Positions 1 to 7,237 of a DNA stretch of 40,971 nucleotides are shown here, one piece after another; positions within the stretch are counted from its first letter, which is position 1, and each line of letters begins with the position of its first letter. Origin of the DNA: Ellagibacter isourolithinifaciens (lineage in GTDB: Bacteria; Actinomycetota; Coriobacteriia; Coriobacteriales; Eggerthellaceae). The stretch is taken from contig NZ_WAJR01000020.1 in assembly GCF_008831035.1 (NCBI RefSeq), positions 1-40,971 of the forward strand, written 5' to 3'. Below the pieces are notes generated by a model, which was not told the origin of the DNA, ran no database searches, and was given only the letters and a program-made list of their open reading frames with translations. Both the position numbers and the translations under genes were made by a program.

Positions 1-27
1 CTTAGCAATCATAGGCGGATGACGCGG

Positions 28-51
28 AAACGGCCCCTCCCGGGGCCGTTT
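28..51. terminator. GC-rich hairpin, probable terminator of an upstream gene
   Basis: A perfect 10-bp stem (positions 28-37 and 42-51) closes a 4-nt loop. Only three T follow on either strand, so this may be a weak or bidirectional terminator. The gene it serves would lie to the left of the window. Confidence 0.5.
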
Positions 52-191
52 CAGTTCCAGATCGTTGTTTTCGCCCGCTGAGCTGGGCCTATGCCGGAAT
101 CTCTCCCACAGAAACCACCGAAGAGCCCCAAAATGTCCCCCTTGAAAAGGTTGTTCACGATATCGCAACCGTTCACCTCGTTTTCACCTTA

Positions 192-197
192 TATAAT
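192..197 (+). promoter_or_regulatory. -10 element of the LuxR-type membrane regulator
   Basis: A perfect TATAAT lies 46 nt before the ATG at 244. No good -35 hexamer is visible 16-18 nt upstream. The downstream AGGAAAGG six nt before the ATG fits as ribosome binding site. Confidence 0.5.
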
Positions 198-243
198 GTC
201 GCTCAGAGGAAAGTTGTTCAATCTGTAGCAGGAAAGGCATTTT

Positions 244-1848
244 ATGAACACCATTGCGAAAAATACCTTTATCGCGATGGTTTCGCTCGCGCTCTTCTAC
301 TTCATTTTTCTCGAGAGCAACTCGTTTTACCTCTCAAGCATGTCGTCCTTTTCGCTTGAGTCAAAAATCGCTACAACGATTGTCCCTATAATGGGACTCA
401 ATGCCCTGGGATTCCTCTGCTATCCGCTCTACAGCTTGAAGCTTTCTCGAAGAAAGCGGCGAGGCACGGCTCTCGTTTTCGCCATCCTCTGGATCGTCTG
501 CCTCATCATCGCGGCAACAGTTTCTTCGCCCATCGCCATTGTCGGAGCTGGCTACCTTTCGTTTTTCATTATGGGCGTACTCGGCGGCAACGCCTATTTC
601 GGTGTGGCGATGATGCTCGCGCAGAGCAATCGACTGATTACGAGTGTCGCGCTCGCGCACGCCGCAGGAATCCTCCTCCATCTGATTTGCTTTCACATTC
701 CGCTGGGAAGGGCGGGAGACGCTGCTTTGCTAGGCCTCGGCATCATCGCCTTCTCGCTCGTGGCGCTCTTCGGCTGGCCATCGCTTCAGGTACCCCGCGA
801 GGGGGCAGCGGTGGACCGCATGGGCAACCCGATATATCCTCGCAAGATTCTCGATCTTCAGGGAGCCGTCGCACCGCCCAATCTTCAGGAACCGCGAGGG
901 TTCGCTATCCAGCTTGTCGCGCTTACCATTCTGCTCGCGGTGCTATTTAACGTCCTCAACAGCGTAACTTCACTCGGAACCCCCTGGGTCAACCAGTACG
1001 CCGAAGTCTGGCCGCGACTTGTTGTTGCGGTCTGCGGAGTCGCTGCAGGCGTTTTCTTCGATATTGATCGCCGTCGCCATATGGGAACGGTGGTTCTTTG
1101 CGTCGCATTCCTCGCAATGGCCGCAGCGCTCGCCGCGGGGTCAGGCTTGAATATCACGGTCTGCCGCGTTGTGTTCTACGCAGGATCGGGGATCTTCGCC
1201 GTTTTCTACCTATCACTGTTCATCTGGCTCGCGGCTTATATGCGAGTTCCCCAACTTTGGGCGGGAATGGGGAAAGTTATCAGCAACGTTGTCGCGCTGG
1301 TCGTCACGATTCCTTCGGCCGCCCTCGCGCAAGCCAATGACCAGGCGCTCACTTCGCTCGCCTTTGTGCTGTTCGCGGCTGTTCTCATCTTGATGACGCG
1401 CGCAGGAATGCTCGCCCCCGACTATGAAGAACGCATCTCATCGTATTCCGAAAAATCAACAGACGCCGAAGAAACGCCCGACCATGAGAGTGCGGAGAAG
1501 CCCGACCAAGAATCCCCCGAACAGGCTTCCCCGCGAAGCCCCGAGGAGGCCCTTGCGGCGTTTTGCGAATCGTATGGACTCACGAAGCGGGAAAGCGACG
1601 TTCTCGCTGCAGTGGTCTCGGATGAGCGGCCGCTCAAGCACGTCGCAGCAGAGCTGGGCGTGGGCTTGCGCACTGTTCAGCACCATCTCACCTCGCTGTA
1701 CAAGAAGACGGGCACCCAAACGCGCACCGGCCTGACCGCGCTTTTCATCGAGGAGTCGCAAAACGGCGCGCAAGCAAGGGAGAGCCACGAGGAGCAGCCC
1801 AGCGAGGCAACGAGGGGAGCGAGCACAGAAGGTGCCAGCGGCGAATAA
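244..1848 (+). CDS. LuxR-family transcriptional regulator with N-terminal multi-pass membrane domain
   Basis: 534 aa. Residues 1 to about 400 are a series of roughly 12 hydrophobic helices with short loops, resembling a transporter-like membrane sensor. A charged, Glu/Pro/Ser-rich linker follows (about 405-440). The C-terminus (about 440-505) is a LuxR/GerE helix-turn-helix, with LTKRESDVLAAVV and a recognition helix around GVGLRTVQHHLTSLYKK. Such membrane-anchored LuxR proteins are strongly expanded in Eggerthellaceae and are thought to sense a small molecule through the membrane part, but ligand and targets are unknown. No two-component receiver domain is present. It stands alone: the next gene, ilvE, is on the opposite strand. 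The start is supported by AGGAAAGG upstream and a TATAAT at 192. The fold call is confident; a specific function cannot be given. Confidence 0.85.
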   Translation: MNTIAKNTFIAMVSLALFYFIFLESNSFYLSSMSSFSLESKIATTIVPIMGLNALGFLCYPLYSLKLSRRKRRGTALVFAILWIVCLIIAATVSSPIAIVGAGYLSFFIMGVLGGNAYFGVAMMLAQSNRLITSVALAHAAGILLHLICFHIPLGRAGDAALLGLGIIAFSLVALFGWPSLQVPREGAAVDRMGNPIYPRKILDLQGAVAPPNLQEPRGFAIQLVALTILLAVLFNVLNSVTSLGTPWVNQYAEVWPRLVVAVCGVAAGVFFDIDRRRHMGTVVLCVAFLAMAAALAAGSGLNITVCRVVFYAGSGIFAVFYLSLFIWLAAYMRVPQLWAGMGKVISNVVALVVTIPSAALAQANDQALTSLAFVLFAAVLILMTRAGMLAPDYEERISSYSEKSTDAEETPDHESAEKPDQESPEQASPRSPEEALAAFCESYGLTKRESDVLAAVVSDERPLKHVAAELGVGLRTVQHHLTSLYKKTGTQTRTGLTALFIEESQNGAQARESHEEQPSEATRGASTEGASGE

Positions 1849-2025
1849 CGCAACCTGCGAAAGTTCCGCATCGTAAACGACCCTCCCCCTTCGCAAGGAA
1901 TCGGCGAATTGCTTACGCGGGGATTTGGAAGTTTTGCTTCTCTTCAGCGTCGGAAACTTTTTTCGCATGTGCCAGCGCTCGGTCTCGAGGATGCCGGAGC
2001 GTCATCACGGAATCAATTCCCCACT

Positions 2026-2055
2026 AAAAAAGCCTGACGGCATTAACCATCAGGC
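2026..2055 (-). terminator. Intrinsic terminator of ilvE
   Basis: Read on the minus strand, a GCCTGA-type stem with one mismatch and a short AT-rich loop is followed by six T. It lies 52 nt after the ilvE stop codon. Confidence 0.8.
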
Positions 2056-2106
2056 CTTTCATTTTGGAATCAGTTGGGTCCGAAGCGTGTTCGCACCCGT
2101 TTCGCG

Positions 2107-3159
2107 CTAGCCGATCTTGCAGACCCAGCCGTGCTTGTCCTCGAGGGCGCCGTCCTGAATGCCCGTGAGCGTTTCGCGAAGCTTCTTCATCACCGGGCCG
2201 ATCTCGGTGCAACCAGCAGGGAAGACAACTTCTTGGTCGGCGCCGTTGACCTTGTTGTCGATCTGACCGACTGGGGAGATAACCGCCGCGGTGCCGCACA
2301 GGCCGCACTCAACGAACTCGCCGCCAGCGACTTCTTCCCAAGTGACATAGCGCTCGTCGACCGTCATGCCCAAATCCTTCGCAACCTGAACAAGGCTGCG
2401 ACGCGTGATGGAAGGCAAGATGGAGTCGGTGTGGGACTTCGGCACCACGAGCGTGCCGTCCTCCTTCACGAACAGCACGTTTGCGCCGCCCGTTTCCTCA
2501 ACGTAGGTGCGCGACTCGGAGTCGAGATAGAGGTTCTCGGCATAACCGCCGCGGTGCGCCTCCATCGTCGGGCGCAGCGACATGGCATAGTTCAAGCCCG
2601 CCTTGATGTTGCCCGTGCCATGCGGTGCGGCGCGGTCGTACTCGGAGACACGCAGCTTGATCGGCTTCAGGCCGCCCTTGAAGTACGGACCGACCGGCGT
2701 GACCAGGATGCGGAAGGTGTACTCGGGAGCCGGGGCAACGCCGATGACCTCGCCCGAACCGATCATGAACGGACGCACATAGAGCGTAGCACCCGAACCA
2801 AACGGCGGCACCCAAGCGGCGTTCGCACTCACAACGGCCTTCACGGCCTCGACGAACTTGTCCTTCGGGAAGCCGGGCATCTCGAGACGCTCGGCAGAAT
2901 TGAACATGCGCTCGGCGTTCATGTCGGGGCGGAAGCAGACGATTGAGCCATCTTCGGTGGTGTAGGCCTTCAGACCCTCGAAGACCTCCTGGCAATAGTG
3001 GAAAATGCCCGCACACTCGGAAAGGTGCAGGTCGTGATCGGTAGTCAGGCCACCCTCGTCCCATTCACCATCTTTCCAATGCGCTTCAAAGCTGTAGTCG
3101 GTCTTATGGTAGCCGAAATCGAGGCTGCCCCAATCCAGGTCTTTTTTCTCGACGGTCAT
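2107..3159 (-). CDS. ilvE: Branched-chain amino acid aminotransferase
   Basis: 350 aa, normal for the long bacterial/eukaryotic branch of class IV PLP aminotransferases. It catalyses the last step of valine, leucine and isoleucine synthesis, or the first step of their breakdown, using 2-oxoglutarate/glutamate in the cytosol. The PLP lysine is expected at K186 in GTGNIKAGLNYA. Further family landmarks are FHYCQEVFEGLKAY (about 53-66), RPFMIGSG (about 129-136), ETGGANVLFV and CGTAAVISPVG. AGGAG lies 6 nt before the ATG. The gene is monocistronic with its own terminator. No regulatory leader (T-box or attenuator) is evident in the short upstream region. Confidence 0.95.
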   Translation of the reverse strand: MTVEKKDLDWGSLDFGYHKTDYSFEAHWKDGEWDEGGLTTDHDLHLSECAGIFHYCQEVFEGLKAYTTEDGSIVCFRPDMNAERMFNSAERLEMPGFPKDKFVEAVKAVVSANAAWVPPFGSGATLYVRPFMIGSGEVIGVAPAPEYTFRILVTPVGPYFKGGLKPIKLRVSEYDRAAPHGTGNIKAGLNYAMSLRPTMEAHRGGYAENLYLDSESRTYVEETGGANVLFVKEDGTLVVPKSHTDSILPSITRRSLVQVAKDLGMTVDERYVTWEEVAGGEFVECGLCGTAAVISPVGQIDNKVNGADQEVVFPAGCTEIGPVMKKLRETLTGIQDGALEDKHGWVCKIG

Positions 3160-3496
3160 CGTTTGCTCCTCATAAATACTGGCGCGAATTCATATACGCA
3201 TTTTGCACGATACAACGAACTTTAGCCGCGTAAAGCAAAATTTGCCGAACGGACATATTGAACCGCTATGAATTGCAATGATAAAGCGAGCGTGGCGCAG
3301 GGCGTCCCGAGCGCGGGCGAAGGCGAGACGCTGGGGGGCGGGAGCGCAAAGGCGGGGGGCGCCGCCGCGGACGCTGAACGCGGGCCGCGGGGCGCAAGAC
3401 GAGGCGCCGCCGGGACGCAAGCGTCCAAAGGAGACTTGGAGAATTCCGACAGATGGCGCCGCATCAATCAAGCACCTGATATAATCTGGTCTCACT
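3160..3496. other. 337-nt intergenic stretch with a very GC-rich core
   Basis: The stretch lies between ilvE and tRNA-Ser. Positions about 3293-3425 are extremely G/C-rich with runs of G (a run of six G near 3333), unlike the surrounding sequence. Reading frames here run into the tRNA and have no ribosome binding site, so I call no gene. It could be an untranslated RNA or simply biased spacer. Confidence 0.4.
3480..3485 (+). promoter_or_regulatory. -10 element of tRNA-Ser
   Basis: A perfect TATAAT lies 11 nt before the mature tRNA 5' end. The -35 region is GC-rich and does not match the consensus. Confidence 0.6.
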
Positions 3497-3584
3497 GGAG
3501 GAATGGCCGAGTGGTTGAAGGCGGCAGTCTTGAAAACTGTTGAGCCGCAAGGTTCCGTGGGTTCAAATCCTACTTCCTCCGCCA
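3497..3584 (+). tRNA. tRNA-Ser (anticodon UGA)
   Basis: 88 nt including an encoded CCA. The acceptor stem GGAGGAA pairs with TTCCTCC. The anticodon loop CTTGAAA carries TGA. A long variable arm, typical of class II tRNA-Ser, separates the anticodon stem from the T arm GTGGGTTCAAATCCTAC. It reads UCA and UCG codons. Confidence 0.95.
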
Positions 3585-3594
3585 GGTCAACACA

Positions 3595-3618
3595 CGCCCG
3601 AGGCTCTCGGGCGTTTTT
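3595..3618 (+). terminator. Intrinsic terminator of tRNA-Ser
   Basis: A perfect 8-bp stem CGCCCGAG/CTCGGGCG with a 3-nt loop is followed by TTTTT. It lies 10 nt after the tRNA CCA end. Confidence 0.9.
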
Positions 3619-3669
3619 CATGCCCTCAACGCAGATGGGCCCCACTTGTCGCGAGACCCATCCGTGAGG

Positions 3670-3885
3670 CTACATCTCAAAGGGAACGCCGTCGCGTTCG
3701 CACTGCAGCTTCTTCTTGCGCATTTGGCAGATGGAAACGGCTTTGCCGTTGTAGATGTTCATCTGCTTGTAACCGCAGTTTCCATAGCCGCTGCAAGCAC
3801 GGCATTTCAGCTGATCGAGCGTGAACCCGTCGAGGTCCTCGTCGGTCATGAGCCGCACATTGCCCTTCGGAAATTTCGGCGGCAT
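3670..3885 (-). CDS. Small cysteine-containing protein of unknown function
   Basis: 71 aa from the ATG at 3885, chosen because AGGAGG lies 5 nt upstream. A TTG further upstream at 3909 has a Shine-Dalgarno too close to be useful. The protein has four Cys: a CRACSGYGNC cluster (C-x2-C-x5-C) in the middle and SICQMRKKK later. This suggests a small metal-binding or redox module, but I do not recognise the family. It starts 66 nt after the citrate synthase stop on the same strand and may share its transcript. The compact composition and good ribosome site argue that it is real. Confidence 0.6.
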   Translation of the reverse strand: MPPKFPKGNVRLMTDEDLDGFTLDQLKCRACSGYGNCGYKQMNIYNGKAVSICQMRKKKLQCERDGVPFEM

Positions 3886-3951
3886 GCGCACCTCCTCTCC
3901 CTCTTCCAACTCCTCCTGATAAGGGCATTATAGCGCCCTTACCAACAAAAA

Positions 3952-5295
3952 CTAGCGCTCGGAGATCGGCGTGTACGGACGGCTTCCGCTGCGCGTGCTC
4001 TTGTATGCCGGGCGGATGATGCGCTTACCCGCAACGATCTCCTCAAAACGGTGCGCAGCCCAGCCCGCCATGCGGGCGCAGGCGAACAGGGGCGTGTACA
4101 GGTCTTCCGGAATCCCCATCATGGAGTACACGAAGCCAGAATACATATCGATGTTCGCACACATATCTTTCTTCGTGCCGCGCTCGCGCAGAATCACCTC
4201 AGGCGCCAGGCGCTCGATGCTCTCGAGGAGCCGGTATTCCGCTTCGAATTCCGTTCCCTCGGCGAGCTTCTTCGCATACTTCTTGCAAATTATGGCGCGC
4301 GGGTCGGAGAGCGTATACACCGCATGTCCCATGCCATAGACCAGGCCCGACTTGTCGTAGGCCTGCCTGTTCACGATCTTTGCCAGGTAGTCGGCGACCT
4401 CGTCGTCGTCTTCCCAATTCGCCACATGCTGCTTGATGTCGGCTTGCATGGCCCTGACCTGGTGGTTCGCGCCGCCATGTTTCTTTCCCTTAAGAGAGCA
4501 GATGGCCGCCGCATACACCGAGTAGGGATCGGTGTCGGCCGAGGACATGACGCGCGTGGTGAACGTGGAATTGTTGCCGCCGCCGTGCTCGGCGTGCAGA
4601 CACAGCATGACGTCGAGCATGCGCGCCTCTTCCGGCGTGAACTCGCGATTGGGGCGAAGCATCGACAGGATGGTCTCGGCCGTCGATTGACCAGGGATAA
4701 AGCGATGCATGATCATGGAACCATTGTGGTAGCGCGCCTGCTGGGCGTAATAGGTAAGGACCATCATGCGCGGCACGCGCGACATGAGGGAAATTGCCGT
4801 ATTGATCTCGTGCTCGGGAGAGCGGTCCTCCGCGTCGGGATCGTAGGCATACAGAAGAAGAATCGAACGGGCCAGCACGTTCATGATGTCAGGCGGGGTG
4901 TCCTTCAAGATCATCGATGCGGTGAAGCCATCGGGCAGCTCGCGCTGCGCATCGATAGCGGCGATGAAGGTGTCAAGCTGGTCTCGCGTGGGCAGCTCAC
5001 CGAGAAGGAGCAGGTAAGCTACCTCTTCGAAGCTGAAACGAGTCGTGGAGCTCTCCTCGCCGAGCAGGTCGGTGATCTCGTAGCCGCGCAGGCGCAGCGA
5101 GCCCTCGTCCGGCAGCTTGTCGCCATCGGAGAGCAGATAGCCGTGCACGTTCGAGATGTTCGTCATACCCGCGAGCACGCCGGTGCCATCGGCATTGCGC
5201 AAGCCTCGCTTCACGCGGAACTTCTCGTAATAAGATGGGTCGATGCAATTGATTCTCTCGAACTGCTTATAGAGATCGATACGCTCGTCGTTCAT
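3952..5295 (-). CDS. gltA: Citrate synthase
   Basis: 447 aa from the ATG at 5295. AAAGGTG precedes it by 6 nt, so this start is preferred over an in-frame GTG three codons upstream. It condenses oxaloacetate and acetyl-CoA to citrate in the cytosol. The three catalytic landmarks are present: KHGGAN (His about 273), GMGHAVY (His about 324) and NIDMYSG (Asp about 383), together with a substrate-binding HAEHGGGNN segment. No neighbouring aconitase or isocitrate dehydrogenase is seen. In anaerobic Coriobacteriia the enzyme most likely feeds a partial oxidative branch for glutamate synthesis; that role is inference. No clear promoter was identified in the 259 nt between it and tRNA-Arg. Confidence 0.95.
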   Translation of the reverse strand: MNDERIDLYKQFERINCIDPSYYEKFRVKRGLRNADGTGVLAGMTNISNVHGYLLSDGDKLPDEGSLRLRGYEITDLLGEESSTTRFSFEEVAYLLLLGELPTRDQLDTFIAAIDAQRELPDGFTASMILKDTPPDIMNVLARSILLLYAYDPDAEDRSPEHEINTAISLMSRVPRMMVLTYYAQQARYHNGSMIMHRFIPGQSTAETILSMLRPNREFTPEEARMLDVMLCLHAEHGGGNNSTFTTRVMSSADTDPYSVYAAAICSLKGKKHGGANHQVRAMQADIKQHVANWEDDDEVADYLAKIVNRQAYDKSGLVYGMGHAVYTLSDPRAIICKKYAKKLAEGTEFEAEYRLLESIERLAPEVILRERGTKKDMCANIDMYSGFVYSMMGIPEDLYTPLFACARMAGWAAHRFEEIVAGKRIIRPAYKSTRSGSRPYTPISER

Positions 5296-5505
5296 GCGCG
5301 TCACCTTTCATTCTCGTTTCACCATGATAACGCCTTGCAGCGCTTGACCGCTCATCGCTCCCGGGATTCGGTAAATCTGCGCGAGAAGTAACCTAGGCGC
5401 AGTAAGGAGAAGAGGACACCTCGGAAAAAGCGACGGTAATAAGTAAGACGAAACGGCCTCACGAGCAGGCGATTCGATTTCGCTCCCATTTTTTGAAAAA
5501 AGTTG

Positions 5506-5534
5506 TTGACACCTTCCTCATCCACTGGCATAAT
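5506..5534 (+). promoter_or_regulatory. Promoter of tRNA-Arg
   Basis: A perfect TTGACA at 5506-5511 and CATAAT at 5529-5534 are separated by exactly 17 nt. The tRNA begins 20 nt after the -10. Confidence 0.85.
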
Positions 5535-5554
5535 ATCCGTTGCTGTTTAGAAGT

Positions 5555-5631
5555 GCGCCATTACCTCAGCTGGATAGAGGGACTGACTACGAATCAGTAC
5601 GCCGGGGGTTCGAATCCCTCATGGCGCACCA
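5555..5631 (+). tRNA. tRNA-Arg (anticodon ACG)
   Basis: 77 nt with encoded CCA. The acceptor stem GCGCCAT pairs with ATGGCGC. The anticodon loop CTACGAA carries ACG, which is expected to be deaminated to ICG by TadA to read CGU, CGC and CGA. The T arm is GGGGGTTCGAATCCCTC. Confidence 0.95.
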
Positions 5632-5646
5632 TTTCAGCTTATTACT

Positions 5647-5683
5647 CCGCAACGATTGGGTCACCAACACGTGCGGTTTTTTT
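5647..5683 (+). terminator. Intrinsic terminator of tRNA-Arg
   Basis: A 7-bp stem with one bulged A (arms CCGCAACG and CGTGCGG) and a 15-nt loop is followed by seven T. It lies 15 nt after the tRNA. Confidence 0.7.
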
Positions 5684-5793
5684 ATTGTTGGAGGAAAGGT
5701 CCGTACTTGAAGGTTCGAAAACATAAGCCTCACAGTATGTAACCCTTCGGCTCCCCGCGTCGGCAGTCGAGGGTCGACTGCAATGCGCCAGGC

Positions 5794-5822
5794 CTGACAA
5801 AGATTTTACCTGGGAATATTCT
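5794..5822 (+). promoter_or_regulatory. Candidate promoter of the Mg2+ transport operon
   Basis: CTGACA (5794-5799) and TATTCT (5817-5822) are 17 nt apart, giving a leader of about 50 nt. The 5684-5793 stretch shows no M-box or yybP-ykoY signature that I can recognise. Confidence 0.4.
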
Positions 5823-5881
5823 CCTAAGTGGTACGATTCCAAAGCACGGCCTAACGGCGCATCAGAACGTAAGGGAGCGCC

Positions 5882-7234
5882 ATGCTTTATCTGTCCCAAA
5901 TGCTGGGGAAGCCTGTTGTGGATTCCGCTGGCGAGAAAATCGGCACGATCTCCGACCTCGCGATTTCAACCGGCGAGGTCTTTCCCCGCATCACGAGCCT
6001 CGCCTTCCAAGGGCCGGGCAAAGTCCCCTTCATGATTTCCTGGCGAAAGTACGTCGACGAGTTCGACGGCGAGGGCATCAAGCTTTCCGTCGATTCGCCC
6101 GACATCCGCTTCAGCTACTTGCAGCCCGACGAGGTGCTTCTCGCACGCGACCTCATGGATCGACAGATCGTCGACACCCAGGGGCTTAAGGTCGTGCGCG
6201 TAAACGACCTTAAGCTCTCGAAATCGGGCACGCAGCTGCGACTGCTCGGCGCCGAAGTGGGCATTCGCGGCATTCTGCGAGGCCTTGCCCCCTGGCTCGA
6301 GCGCGCCGTCGTATCCGTCGCGAAAACCTTCCACAAGCAAATCGACGAGCGCATTATCGCCTGGAACTACATGGACCTGCTCGACCGAGACCTCTCGGAA
6401 GTACAGCTGTCCGTCACGCACAAGCGCCTCGACGAGCTGCACCCCGCCGACGTGGCCGACATCTTGGAGCAGCTCGATCCGCAGCAGCGCGCGAACGTCT
6501 TTAAACACCTCGATGAGAGCCAGGCGACCGAGGCCATCTCGGAGATGGAAGACGAGTACCAGGCCGACTTCATCGAGGATCTCGACGACGCCAAAGCCGC
6601 AAACGTCCTCGGCAACATGGACCCCGACGACGCTGTCGACATCGTCCGCGACCTCTCCTATGAGAAGGCCGAAGCACTCTTACGTCTGATGGGTGTGGAA
6701 GACGCCGCCGAGATTCGCCGCCTTTTGGGATACAAGGACGGCACCGCGGGCGGTATGATGACCACCCAGTTCGTCGCCGTGCCGGAAACCTTCACCGTCC
6801 GCGAGACGATCGAAGTGCTGCGCGAGCTGCCCGAAGAGCACCCGACGGTCCACTACGTCTACGTCCTCGATGAATACGACAAGCTCGTCGGCGTGCTGTC
6901 GCTGCGCACCCTCGTCTTGACCGACGACAGCAAGGTGATGCACGACATCATGTACACCGACCTCATCACCGCCTCCCCCGACGAAACGGAAGACGACGTG
7001 GCGGCGGACGTCTTCAAGTACGACCTCCCCGCAATGCCCGTCGTCGACGAGCGCGGCAAGCTTTTGGGCATCGTCACCACCGACGACGCGTGGGATGCCA
7101 TCGAAGACGACGTGAGCGGCGACAAGACAAAGAAGAGCGTCCTGCTCGGCCTGGGCGCCACCGCGGCGGCTATCCTCTTTTTGGTACTCTACACGCTCGT
7201 GCTGTTCCAGATCATCGGTTACTCCTGGAGATAA
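5882..7234 (+). CDS. PRC-barrel / MgtE N-domain / CBS-pair protein with one C-terminal membrane helix
   Basis: 450 aa. Two PRC-barrel-like repeats open the protein (about 4-80 and 88-165; compare GKPVVDSAGEKIGTISDLAI with DRQIVDTQGLKVVRVNDLKL). An MgtE N-terminal helical superhelix follows (about 180-285, acidic repeats such as LHPADVADILEQL). A pair of CBS domains comes next (about 290-410; GGMMTTQFVAVP, HDIMYTDLITA). One hydrophobic helix at about 422-446 ends the protein. In true MgtE channels the N and CBS domains sense cytosolic Mg2+ and gate a five-helix pore. Here the pore domain is missing and the next gene, 3 nt downstream, encodes an NRAMP-type transporter. I infer a membrane-tethered Mg2+ sensor or regulatory subunit for that transporter. 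AAGGGAG precedes the ATG. Confidence 0.85.
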   Translation: MLYLSQMLGKPVVDSAGEKIGTISDLAISTGEVFPRITSLAFQGPGKVPFMISWRKYVDEFDGEGIKLSVDSPDIRFSYLQPDEVLLARDLMDRQIVDTQGLKVVRVNDLKLSKSGTQLRLLGAEVGIRGILRGLAPWLERAVVSVAKTFHKQIDERIIAWNYMDLLDRDLSEVQLSVTHKRLDELHPADVADILEQLDPQQRANVFKHLDESQATEAISEMEDEYQADFIEDLDDAKAANVLGNMDPDDAVDIVRDLSYEKAEALLRLMGVEDAAEIRRLLGYKDGTAGGMMTTQFVAVPETFTVRETIEVLRELPEEHPTVHYVYVLDEYDKLVGVLSLRTLVLTDDSKVMHDIMYTDLITASPDETEDDVAADVFKYDLPAMPVVDERGKLLGIVTTDDAWDAIEDDVSGDKTKKSVLLGLGATAAAILFLVLYTLVLFQIIGYSWR

Positions 7235-7237
7235 GCC

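Noticed and set aside
2074-2946. Long plus-strand frame opposite ilvE, and similar long frames opposite gltA, typA, iorA and gyrA
   Set aside because: Mirror frames caused by high GC at third positions; the opposite strand encodes clear protein families.
3190-3645. Open frames on both strands across the GC-rich block and tRNA-Ser (3268-3543 plus, 3190-3645 minus)
   Set aside because: They run through the tRNA gene or its terminator, have no ribosome site, and their length is explained by the extreme GC content.
5684-5793. Possible Mg2+ riboswitch (M-box) upstream of the Mg2+ operon
   Set aside because: The conserved M-box and yybP-ykoY core sequences were not found; the candidate promoter lies downstream of most of this stretch.
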